Part shown: positions 26,090 through 33,225 of the stretch, in pieces
Position numbering within the stretch: the stretch's first letter is position 1
Layout: the number at the start of each line of letters is the position of its first letter
NCBI RefSeq assembly: GCF_030385785.1
Contig: NZ_JAUEDK010000049.1
Location: 1 to 33,225 of the forward strand
DNA: 33,225 nt
Source: Crenobacter oryzisoli
GTDB taxonomy: Bacteria > Pseudomonadota > Gammaproteobacteria > Burkholderiales > Chromobacteriaceae
Direction of reading: 5' to 3'
Position numbers and translations under genes: made by a program
The notes under the pieces: model-generated
The model's input: only the letters and a program-made list of their open reading frames with translations
Told to the model about the DNA's origin: nothing
Database searches by the model: none

Positions 26090-26198
26090 CCGGGATGGGA
26101 TAAGGACCTTCAAACGTTTGTCACCCTTTCGTGGACCTGACCCTCACTCCCCCAGCAGCATAGGCACAACAGTGTAAATGACGTGATTCAGGGCTGGA

Positions 26199-26753
26199 CT
26201 ATCCCTTCTCGTCATGGGAAAGCGCGGCGATCTGGCCCATTTCATCGATCGACAAGACCCGGTCCAAGTCGAGGATGATGACGAAACGGCCTGCTACCTT
26301 GCCCATGCCGAAGATGAAGTCCGCACGGATCGTGGCGCCGAAGGCCGGCGCGGGCTCGATCTCATCGGCGGGAATCTCCAGCACCTCGTTGACGCTGTCG
26401 ACCAAGATGCCGATATCTTGCTGAATATCCGCGCCGTCGACCCTGTGGTGCATCTCGACGATGACAATGCAGGTGCGACGGCCGATAGCGGTCGGTTTTG
26501 CGCCGAAGCGTGCCGACAGGTCGATCACCGGTACCACAGCCCCACGCAGATTGATCACGCCGTGAATAAAGGCTGGCATCAGCGGAATCTCGGTCAGCTG
26601 GTGGTACTCGATGATTTCCTTGATGTTCAGGATGCCGACAGCGAACAACTGGGCGTTCAACGTGAAGGTCAGGTATTGCTTGGCCCCAGCCTCAGCCTCC
26701 ACCGCGTCAGCGGCCGACGCATCACGGCGGGTCAGTGCAGTCGCTTGACTCAT
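26199..26753 (-). CDS. cheW: CheW adaptor
   Basis: This 184-residue protein is a single CheW domain preceded by a polar extension of about 24 residues. Core motifs are KQYLTFTLNAQLFAVGILNI, the receptor/kinase contact region EIPLMPAFIHGVINLRGAVV and GILVDSVNEVLEIP. It links receptors to CheA. It starts 11 bases after the adjacent MCP stop, consistent with one operon. Confidence 0.94.
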   Translation of the reverse strand: MSQATALTRRDASAADAVEAEAGAKQYLTFTLNAQLFAVGILNIKEIIEYHQLTEIPLMPAFIHGVINLRGAVVPVIDLSARFGAKPTAIGRRTCIVIVEMHHRVDGADIQQDIGILVDSVNEVLEIPADEIEPAPAFGATIRADFIFGMGKVAGRFVIILDLDRVLSIDEMGQIAALSHDEKG

Positions 26754-26764
26754 GGACCACTCCT

Positions 26765-28405
26765 TCAGAAGCGCTCGAATTCCGCTTCGACAGACACCGC
26801 ATGGGACGCAACCTTGTTCACAGCACGCGCCAGTGCCGGCGCGGAACGAACCGAAGCAGTGTTGCTGCGGCTCGGTGCCGGGCGGTGTTGTTGGCCTGTG
26901 TCGGTAGTACGGAAGAATGCCATCAAGCCCTGCAGTTGCTCGGCCTGGGTCCCCATTTCTTCGGCGGTGGCAGCCAACTCCTCCGACGACGACGCACTCT
27001 GCTGGGTAGTCTGGTTAAGCTGGCTGACCGCCTGGTTAATCTGCGCCACACCAATACTCTGCTCCTGACTCGCCGAAGCGATTTCCTGCACCAGATCGGA
27101 AGTCTTGCGGATCGACGGCACCATCGCGTCGAGCAACTGACCGGCATGCTCCGCCATCTTCACGCTGGAGCCTGCAAGCTCACCGATTTCCTGCGCGGCG
27201 ACCTGGCTGCGCTCAGCCAGTTTGCGCACTTCGGCAGCCACCACCGCGAAGCCCTTGCCGTGCTCGCCGGCACGGGCAGCCTCGATGGCCGCGTTGAGCG
27301 CCAGCAGGTTGGTCTGATAGGCGATATCGTCGATGATGCCGATCTTCTGGGCGATGGCCTGCATCGCGGTGACGGTTTCCTTGACCGCCGAACCACCCTG
27401 GGCTGCCTCGCTGGCGGCCTTGCCGGCCATGTTGTCGGTCACCTTGGCATTCTCGGTATTCTGCGTCACGGTAGCGGTGGTCTGCTCGAGGGTAGAGGAG
27501 ATTTCCTCGACCGAGGCGGCCTGTTCGGCAGCCCCTTGCGACAGCGACTGCGCCGTGGCCGACACCTCCTCGGAAGCGGATGCCAGATTGTCGGCGGCAT
27601 GGCGAATTTCGCCGATGGTCTGCGACAATTTGCCGATCATGCTCTGCATCGAGGCGAGCACCTGACCGGTTTCGTCCTTGGAAGTCGCATCGATCTTGGC
27701 GGTCAGGTCGCCTTCGGCCAGCTGACCGGCAACACGGGCAGCGATGTTCAGCGGTCGGGAAATGATGCGCGAGATGAACAGCGCCAGCAGCAGGCCGATA
27801 ACCAGCGCGCCGATCAGCACGCCGATGATCGCGATCCGTGCGCTGGCATAGAGCGCATCGCCATGCGCGCTGGCGGCATGACCGCCGTCATTATTGATCT
27901 GCACCAGTTTGTCGATGCCGGAGCCCACGGCATCGTACGCCCGCTTGGATTCGCCATTGGCCAGCGTGAGTGCTTCGGCCTTGTTGTTTTGACGCGAGAT
28001 GCCGTGCAGCGTCTTGCTGATACCTTGATAGGTCCCCCAGTCGGCCATGAACGCTTGATAAGCCTGACGCTCCTCCGGGCTGGAAATGAGCTTCTCGTAG
28101 GCAGCCCGGTTTTCCTCGAACTGCTTCAAGATCTGGTTGGCTTCTTGCTCGATGCGCGTCATGTCCTCAGGGCTCTGCACGAGGATGTGACGGAATTCCT
28201 TGATGCGGTAATCGGCGATATTGGTTTTCATCGCCTGGGCCGCCCCCATGGCGGGCATCCAATTATCCTTGATATCGGTCGAAGCCTGGTTCACCTCGGC
28301 CAACTGGAAGATGGCAAAACCGCCCATCACGGCAGTCAGCGACAGCACCACCAGAAACGAAGCAATCAACTTCGTGGCGATCTTCAAATCGTAGAACCAT
28401 TTCAT
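26765..28405 (-). CDS. Methyl-accepting chemotaxis protein, 4-helix-bundle sensor
   Basis: This 546-residue receptor has TM1 (about 11-31), a periplasmic four-helix-bundle sensor (32-189), TM2 (190-212), HAMP (213-266) and a signalling domain with tip sequence [19 protein letters not shown]. The C-terminus carries a long linker ending in EFERF, which resembles the aromatic pentapeptide (such as NWETF) that tethers CheR/CheB in enteric receptors. The ligand is unknown; 4HB sensors bind small metabolites or partner proteins. It lies between cheA and cheW, so it is the most likely main input of this pathway. Confidence 0.93.
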   Translation of the reverse strand: MKWFYDLKIATKLIASFLVVLSLTAVMGGFAIFQLAEVNQASTDIKDNWMPAMGAAQAMKTNIADYRIKEFRHILVQSPEDMTRIEQEANQILKQFEENRAAYEKLISSPEERQAYQAFMADWGTYQGISKTLHGISRQNNKAEALTLANGESKRAYDAVGSGIDKLVQINNDGGHAASAHGDALYASARIAIIGVLIGALVIGLLLALFISRIISRPLNIAARVAGQLAEGDLTAKIDATSKDETGQVLASMQSMIGKLSQTIGEIRHAADNLASASEEVSATAQSLSQGAAEQAASVEEISSTLEQTTATVTQNTENAKVTDNMAGKAASEAAQGGSAVKETVTAMQAIAQKIGIIDDIAYQTNLLALNAAIEAARAGEHGKGFAVVAAEVRKLAERSQVAAQEIGELAGSSVKMAEHAGQLLDAMVPSIRKTSDLVQEIASASQEQSIGVAQINQAVSQLNQTTQQSASSSEELAATAEEMGTQAEQLQGLMAFFRTTDTGQQHRPAPSRSNTASVRSAPALARAVNKVASHAVSVEAEFERF

Positions 28406-28442
28406 GTTGTTGTTCCTTATCGAGTGCTACCGCGGGTATGAA

Positions 28443-30620
28443 CTAAGGTGTCGAGATCTGGAACTGTGAAGCCACGCTGCAGGCTTCCTGCTGGATGATC
28501 TGCTGTATCAGCGACGGCACATCGAGAATCAGCGCCACCTCGCCACTACCGAGAATGGTCGACCCACCGATGCCGCGAAGGCTGCGGAACAGCTGCCCAA
28601 GAGGCTTGATGACGGTCTGGAACTCCCCTTGCAACTGGTCGACGACGATACCGGCCTTCTGGCTGCCTGCCCGCACCACCACCACGTTCTCGCGCAACGG
28701 GCGCTGCCCCGGCAGATCGAACAATTCGCGCAGACGGATGAAGGGCAACACTTCGCCACGTAGGTTCAGATAATGGTTATCGGTGGTTTGTGGTGGCAGT
28801 TCGAGACATTCGACCACCATGTCGAGCGGTATGACGTAGCTGACACGCCCCGCTCCGACCAGAAAACCGTCGATGATGGCCATGGTCAGAGGCAGACGGA
28901 TGGAAAAGCGGGTGCCGGCGCCGGGGCTCGAGCTAACGTCAACGCGGCCGCGCAAACTCTGAATATTGCGCTTGACCACGTCCATGCCCACGCCGCGGCC
29001 GGATAGGTTGGAGACTTGGTCTGCCGTGGAGAAGCCCGGCTCGAAAATCAGGTTGTCGATTTCCGCCTCGCTCAGGTTCTGCCCGGACTGAATCAGGCTG
29101 CGCTCGACGGCTTTGGCCACGATCTTGTCGCGGTTGAGGCCACCCCCGTCGTCGCTCACCTCGAGAACGATGCTGCCCGAATCGTGAAAGGCGTTCAGCT
29201 CCAGCCGGCCGCGTGCCGGTTTGCCGACGGCGATGCGCTGAGCGGTGGATTCGATCCCGTGATCGATGGCGTTGCGCACCAGATGGATCAGCGGGTCGCC
29301 GATTTTTTCCACCACGCTCTTGTCGAGCTCGGTCTCGCCGCCGGCGATGACCAGCTCGATATCCTTGCCGAGTTCCTTGGAAACATCGCGCACAATGCGG
29401 TTGAAACGGCTGAAGGTATCGCCGACCTGCACCATGCGTAGCTGCAGCGCCGAATCTCGCGTGCTTTCGACCAGACGCGTCATCAGCGAGGCGGCCTCCA
29501 GCAGTTCGCTGCGGCCGGTGCGACTGGCCAGCAAGCCAACGCTGGAACTGGCAATGACGAGCTCCCCCACCAGATCGATCAGGCGGTCAAGCTTGTCGGC
29601 CTGAATGCGGATAAGGCGCGCCTCAGCAGCCTTCTTGTCGTGGACCTGCCCCTGCTTGGCGACGGCCGCCTCGACCAGCTCGGGGCGCACGACCTGTTGT
29701 TGCTGCAGGATTTCGCCAAGCGGTATGGTGGTCGCTGGAACGCCATCGGCGGCGGGGGTCTGCTGCGCGAGCAGCCCGTCGTCGAGTTCGGCCTGCGTGA
29801 TCGCCCCGACACGCACCAGGATCTCGCCCAACCGCATGACATCTTCCGGCAGGGCCTGGATCAGGTCGATGTAGTCGGCCAGCCGACTGTGCGGCGGCAG
29901 GATGTGCAGGGTGCAATCGTCGCGGACGAAGTCGAACACGCCCTCGATCGCCGCCTTGTCGGCGCAAGAAGCAAAACGGATCTCGAAGCCGAGATAACAG
30001 GCCTCCGCATCCATCGCATCGGCCGATGGCATGGCATCGGCCAGCGTCTCCATATGCACGATGGTGCCGAGCGTGGCGAGGTAGCGCAGAAAAGACAGTG
30101 GGTCCATCCCATTACGCAAAACATGGGGCTCGAAGCGCAGCGAGATGTGCCAGCAGTCGGGCTCGGCCGTTTCACCCCCCAGGCTTTCCAGCACGTCGAC
30201 CGGAACGGCGGAGTGGACGGGGCTCGCATCCAGCCCCAGCCCGTTGCCTTGCAAGCGGGCCAGCAGGGCATCGCCGTCGGCCAGCAACAAATCGGCCGGA
30301 GTGGCATGGCCGGCTTCGAGCTCGCCCAGCAACAAGCCGATATGGTCGCTGCAGGCCAGCAGAACGGCGACCAGATCGGTACCGAGCCGGATATCGCCGT
30401 TACGCAGCTGGTCGAGCACGTTCTCGACAACATGAGTGAAGGAGACGATGTAGCCGCACTCGATAACCCCGGCCCCGCCTTTTATCGTATGGGCTGCACG
30501 GAAGATCGCATTCAGCGTGTCGACGTCGTCTGGCGCGGTTTCGAGCTGCAGCAATGCGGCCTCAAGCGCCGCCAGCTGTTCATGACTCTCGGTGACGAAT
30601 ACAGAGAGGAGTTCATCCAT
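28443..30620 (-). CDS. cheA: CheA, chemotaxis histidine kinase
   Basis: This 725-residue kinase has an Hpt domain with phosphorylated H44 (AAHTIKGGAG), a variable middle region containing FEPHVLRNGMDPL and a receiver-binding-like fold, a dimerisation domain (about 320-400), an HATPase (N-box LVRNAIDHGIE, G-box DDGGGLN, SGRGVGMDVV) and a C-terminal CheW-like domain. It lacks the fused receiver of WspE. Available phosphoacceptors encoded with it are the CheY-like protein at 32221, CheB and the REC-EAL phosphodiesterase. Its ATG overlaps the STAS gene by eight bases. Confidence 0.95.
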   Translation of the reverse strand: MDELLSVFVTESHEQLAALEAALLQLETAPDDVDTLNAIFRAAHTIKGGAGVIECGYIVSFTHVVENVLDQLRNGDIRLGTDLVAVLLACSDHIGLLLGELEAGHATPADLLLADGDALLARLQGNGLGLDASPVHSAVPVDVLESLGGETAEPDCWHISLRFEPHVLRNGMDPLSFLRYLATLGTIVHMETLADAMPSADAMDAEACYLGFEIRFASCADKAAIEGVFDFVRDDCTLHILPPHSRLADYIDLIQALPEDVMRLGEILVRVGAITQAELDDGLLAQQTPAADGVPATTIPLGEILQQQQVVRPELVEAAVAKQGQVHDKKAAEARLIRIQADKLDRLIDLVGELVIASSSVGLLASRTGRSELLEAASLMTRLVESTRDSALQLRMVQVGDTFSRFNRIVRDVSKELGKDIELVIAGGETELDKSVVEKIGDPLIHLVRNAIDHGIESTAQRIAVGKPARGRLELNAFHDSGSIVLEVSDDGGGLNRDKIVAKAVERSLIQSGQNLSEAEIDNLIFEPGFSTADQVSNLSGRGVGMDVVKRNIQSLRGRVDVSSSPGAGTRFSIRLPLTMAIIDGFLVGAGRVSYVIPLDMVVECLELPPQTTDNHYLNLRGEVLPFIRLRELFDLPGQRPLRENVVVVRAGSQKAGIVVDQLQGEFQTVIKPLGQLFRSLRGIGGSTILGSGEVALILDVPSLIQQIIQQEACSVASQFQISTP

Positions 30621-30936
30621 GAGCTTTACCTGTTCCGGAGTCAGCTTCCCGTACGTGGATCAGGATCGGGTCGCCGAAGTCGGCAGCCACATTGAAAAAA
30701 TCCACCACTTCGCGCACCGCCGGGCTGTGCGCGACGATATTGAGCGCCTTGTCCAGCCGGCGCGCTTCGCGCTTGGCAAGCAGCAATAGCTGGAAACCGG
30801 CAGTATCGATCTCGGCGACCAGCGAAAGGTCGAGATCGAGCCCATCTGCGGCACGCAGGGCATCGATCAGCTGCTGCTTTTGCGTGGCCGCGTGATAGAT
30901 CGTCATGTCGTCAACGATGGTCAGGCGCTCAGTCAT
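30613..30936 (-). CDS. STAS-domain protein
   Basis: This 107-residue STAS (SpoIIAA-like) domain has the central EIDTAGFQLLLLAKREARR, matching the family loop that carries a phosphorylatable Ser/Thr; here the residue is T45. STAS proteins act as partner-switch antagonists or small scaffold/regulatory units. No matching kinase or phosphatase gene lies nearby, so it may work as a structural part of the chemosensory array. It is translationally overlapped with cheA (eight bases) and begins seven bases after the upstream MCP stop, so expression is tied to the operon. Confidence 0.88.
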   Translation of the reverse strand: MTERLTIVDDMTIYHAATQKQQLIDALRAADGLDLDLSLVAEIDTAGFQLLLLAKREARRLDKALNIVAHSPAVREVVDFFNVAADFGDPILIHVREADSGTGKAHG

Positions 30937-30943
30937 AGCGGGC

Positions 30944-32221
30944 TCAAAACAGTTCTATTTTGGGGCCGGCGGCTGGTGCCGGTTGACTGGATACGGAATG
31001 GTGGGCCTGGCGCTGCTGCTCCATCACGTAGCCGCTGTAGAGCGCATCCAGATGGGCCGTGAGCGGCATATAGCTCGAGTCGCTCTCCCCTGGCTGCCTC
31101 AGCCGCGCGGCGAGCACGCCAAGATGCTCATCGAGCCGGCGCAGCGCATGGCTGGTCTGTTCGAGCTGCTGGCGAGTCAAGTCCTGGAACTGCACGCTAG
31201 CCAGCGCGTGCATGAACATTTGCCCCAGCTCGGCGCTGCTGCGGCTCACGCTGTCGATAATGTGCGTCTGGTGGCTGGCCAGGCCTTCATAGCTGCTGCC
31301 GAGCCCGGCCAGTTGGTCGGCAAACTGGCCGAGCGTAGCCTGCTCACGATTGAGGTTCACCGCCGACAGTTTTTCCTGCAGCTGCGCCTCAATCGTCGCC
31401 GCCATGCCCGTGATGCCCTGATTGATCGCCTGCACCGCCTTTTCCGTCTCGGCCGACAGCTTGCGGACCTCGTCGGCAACCACAGCGAAGCCGCGCCCGC
31501 TCTCGCCCGCACGGGCTGCCTCGATCGCCGCGTTGAGCGCCAACAGATTGGTTTGCATCGCGATGTCCTTGATCAGCTGGGTCAGCGACTGCAGCGAGCG
31601 TGCCTCTGCGACCACTTGGCTGGTCCGTTCCTGGTCTTCGCGAGCCTCATGGATGCGGTGATCGATGTATTCGCGCATCTTGCTGATCAGACGCTGGTTG
31701 TCGGCGATGTGCTGCTCGGAGTTCTGTACCAGCTGGCTCGAATGCGACGAGCTGGTCGTGACGAACTCACTCAGATGCCCGATGACGCCATCGATCGCCT
31801 GCAACCGGTCGGTGATGTTGTAGGCGGCCTGTTCGGTCTGCTGCACCACGTTGTCGAGATGATTGCGCAGCACGTCGCTATAGCTCGGCACCGACAGCAG
31901 TTCGCGCGCAACCTCTTCGCTGACTGCGCTTAACTGCTCTGAAGCTTGCACCAGTGCTTCCTGATGGCGCGGCATCCCGGACGATGGTTTGAAAAATGGC
32001 AAACTCAGCGCTAAGCAGGCAGCGGCGTAGGTAGCGGCGTAGGTAGCGGCGATCAGCATCGCGGCGCTGATGGCGTGGCCCAGCGGCAGCGACAAGCCGA
32101 GAGCCGGCAGCAGTGCCCCGTCGAACCAGCCGTACAAGAAATACACGCCCAAGCCGACCGCTGCTGCCATGAGCGCGACCACTCCCAGGGATCGTCGCAA
32201 GAAGAGGAAAGGGTCCATCAT
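30944..32221 (-). CDS. Methyl-accepting protein without a sensor domain
   Basis: This 425-residue receptor-like protein has two closely spaced membrane helices (about 11-31 and 48-74) joined by a short loop, so no periplasmic ligand domain is present. No clear HAMP follows; a long helical region leads to the signalling tip [19 protein letters not shown]. It may sense membrane state, act as an accessory array member or respond through partners. The ATG at 32221 overlaps the stop of the CheY-like gene (TGATG); a second ATG follows at once. A 12-bp tandem repeat lies in the second helix. Confidence 0.88.
   Translation of the reverse strand: MMDPFLFLRRSLGVVALMAAAVGLGVYFLYGWFDGALLPALGLSLPLGHAISAAMLIAATYAATYAAACLALSLPFFKPSSGMPRHQEALVQASEQLSAVSEEVARELLSVPSYSDVLRNHLDNVVQQTEQAAYNITDRLQAIDGVIGHLSEFVTTSSSHSSQLVQNSEQHIADNQRLISKMREYIDHRIHEAREDQERTSQVVAEARSLQSLTQLIKDIAMQTNLLALNAAIEAARAGESGRGFAVVADEVRKLSAETEKAVQAINQGITGMAATIEAQLQEKLSAVNLNREQATLGQFADQLAGLGSSYEGLASHQTHIIDSVSRSSAELGQMFMHALASVQFQDLTRQQLEQTSHALRRLDEHLGVLAARLRQPGESDSSYMPLTAHLDALYSGYVMEQQRQAHHSVSSQPAPAAGPKIELF
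32022..32051. repeat. 12-bp tandem repeat inside MCP helix 2
   Basis: GCGGCGTAGGTA is repeated 2.5 times, encoding [10 protein letters not shown] on the minus strand within the second membrane helix. Copy-number change would add or remove four residues per unit without a frameshift. Confidence 0.7.
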
Positions 32222-32586
32222 CAGCGCATCACCAGCTTGATGGTATTGAGCAGGTCGTCTGCCGAAGCCGGCTTGACGATCCACCCCGAGGCGCCGGCGG
32301 CCTTCGCCTCGGCCTTTTTCGACTGCTGCGACTCGGTGGTCAGGAACAGGATCGGCATGAAACGGTAGCTTGGCAGCTTGCGCACTTCCTGGATCAACTC
32401 GATGCCGTTCATGCCTGGCATGTTGAGGTCGGTGATCAACAAGTCGGTCTTGATGCCTTTGTGGAATTGCTGCAGTGCCTCACCTGCGTTACCGGCCTTC
32501 TCGACGGCGTAACCGGCCTTGGTCAGAATGCTGGAGACCGAGAGCAGAATGGTCGCAGAGTCGTCCACTAGAAAGATGGTTTTCAT
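32221..32586 (-). CDS. cheY: CheY-like single-domain response regulator
   Basis: This 121-residue stand-alone receiver has acid pocket DD8-9, phosphoacceptor D53 ([11 protein letters not shown]), switch Thr in LFLTTES and K105 (VKPAS), so it can be phosphorylated. It is the first gene of the che operon and is probably phosphorylated by the downstream CheA. Whether it contacts a flagellar motor, a type IV pilus or acts as a phosphate sink cannot be told from sequence. AGGGGA precedes the ATG. Confidence 0.92.
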   Translation of the reverse strand: MKTIFLVDDSATILLSVSSILTKAGYAVEKAGNAGEALQQFHKGIKTDLLITDLNMPGMNGIELIQEVRKLPSYRFMPILFLTTESQQSKKAEAKAAGASGWIVKPASADDLLNTIKLVMR

Positions 32587-32639
32587 CGGTCATTCCCCTA
32601 GCTACCGCCTTAGCAAAAAATCTATTTGTATTTCTATAT

Positions 32640-32668
32640 TTCATAGAAAATTTAATTTGAATTTTCAA
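32640..32668 (-). promoter_or_regulatory. Sigma-70-type promoter of the che operon
   Basis: On the minus strand TTGAAA (32663-32668), a 17-base spacer and TATGAA (32640-32645) form a good promoter within an unusually AT-rich patch (about 32610-32665). Transcription would start about 45-50 bases before the cheY ATG at 32586 and could run through the REC-EAL gene. Confidence 0.55.
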
Positions 32669-32785
32669 GGCTCGAGTGCCCGGATTTTTCCCTATCCTGT
32701 CTCTCCTAATGTAAGGAACGTTGGTCGCCCCCAACTGCGGCCGTCAGCCGTTCCCGGTTCGGACCAGGACTCCAGACCAGCTTCT

Positions 32786-32806
32786 AGGCTGCGAACAGCC
32801 TTTTTT
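32786..32806 (+). terminator. Plus-strand intrinsic terminator without a visible gene
   Basis: AGGCTG-CGAA-CAGCCT followed by six Ts is a textbook terminator on the plus strand. No plus-strand gene precedes it in this interval; the che operon runs the other way. It could end an undetected small RNA or be left over from older sequence. The remainder of 32670-32930 shows no recognisable gene. Confidence 0.65.
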
Positions 32807-32907
32807 AACTTTCAAACGAATAGAAGTCCCCGAGGGCCCCTTTCAGTTTGTTTAGGGGAACTAAAGAAATAAGCTATTTATGCTACTAACCTTTTAGAAA
32901 GTAATGC

Positions 32908-32938
32908 CATTTCATGTGATAATTTTCTTCATGAAATG
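32908..32938. promoter_or_regulatory. Inverted repeat enclosing the IS630 transposase start codon
   Basis: CATTTCATG (32908-32916) and CATGAAATG (32930-32938) are perfect complements with a 13-base spacer. The right arm contains the transposase ATG, so the hairpin in mRNA would hide the start site, or the repeat could bind the transposase. Confidence 0.55.
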
Positions 32939-33225
32939 CAAACGAAACTCTGACGCCCGCGGGATTGACCACCACACCCTCCAGGTCATGCGCCAGCAAG
33001 CCGTCAAGGCGATTCGAGAGGGCCAATCGGTGCAAAGCGTAGCAGCCGCCTACGGTGTCAACCCGCGCACGGTGTTTCGCTGGTTAGCAGACTTTGCCAA
33101 TGGCGGCCAAAACGCCCTGCTGGCCAAGCCGATCCCGGGGCGTCCACCGAAGGTGACGGCCGATGAGATGAGCTGGCTGGCCAAGGCGGTGAAAGACAAT
33201 ACGCCGCAGCAGTTCAAGTTCGAGT
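32931..33225 (+). CDS. IS630-family transposase, N-terminal part (runs off the window)
   Basis: The frame from the ATG at 32931 is open to the window edge (98 codons). It encodes a helix-turn-helix DNA-binding region, QAVKAIREGQSVQSVAAAYG, followed by VNPRTVFRWLADFANGG and the linker PIPGRPPKVTADEM. This arrangement is characteristic of IS630/Tc1-type transposases, in which a paired-like HTH precedes the DDE domain. The DDE part is outside the window. The left end of the IS is not located exactly; it must lie shortly before 32931. Confidence 0.85.
   Translation, partial: MKCKRNSDARGIDHHTLQVMRQQAVKAIREGQSVQSVAAAYGVNPRTVFRWLADFANGGQNALLAKPIPGRPPKVTADEMSWLAKAVKDNTPQQFKFE

Overview
The window is high-GC DNA from a free-living Gram-negative bacterium. 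Gene content suggests a betaproteobacterium, and the Neisseriales (Chromobacterium/Chitinibacter-like) would fit; this is an inference from the genes, not a database result. It contains no rRNA, tRNA or CRISPR array that I can see. Both edges are insertion sequences: the right end of an IS4-family element on the left, and the start of an IS630-family transposase on the right.

Region by region: (1) 1-140 is the IS4-family end, inserted into what looks like the transcription terminator of ndpA. (2) 201-5557 carries ndpA (nucleoid-associated protein), a LysR regulator divergent from an MFS exporter, and an MsbA-type ABC exporter. A 122-bp non-autonomous IS4-type element splits the shared terminator between the two exporters. 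(3) 5931-6131 is a 201-bp MITE with IS5/IS1031-like features, lying directly upstream of (4) a complete wspABCDEFR operon (6147-14468), the surface-sensing chemosensory pathway whose output WspR makes c-di-GMP. (5) 14562-15815 is a YegD-like Hsp70 ATPase-domain protein. (6) 15962-19631 on the minus strand is fbpABC, a periplasmic-binding-protein-dependent ferric iron importer behind a Fur-box-like site. (7) 20149-21564 is pyruvate kinase with two HexR-like operators upstream. (8) 22125-22538 is a DoxX-family membrane protein. (9) 32586 down to 22708 on the minus strand is a second complete chemosensory operon: cheY, a sensor-less MCP, a STAS protein, cheA, an MCP, cheW, cheR, cheB and a REC-EAL c-di-GMP phosphodiesterase.

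The main theme is c-di-GMP control by chemosensory arrays. The Wsp operon ends in a diguanylate cyclase. The second operon ends in a receiver-linked phosphodiesterase translationally overlapped with cheB. Each has its own CheA, CheW, CheR, CheB and MCP, so the window seems to hold both a 'make' and a 'break' arm for c-di-GMP, each under methylation-adapted histidine kinase control. The other notable theme is small mobile elements in regulatory sites: two IS4-type insertions into terminator hairpin loops, one of them bringing its own terminator, and one MITE immediately 5' of the wspA ribosome-binding site.
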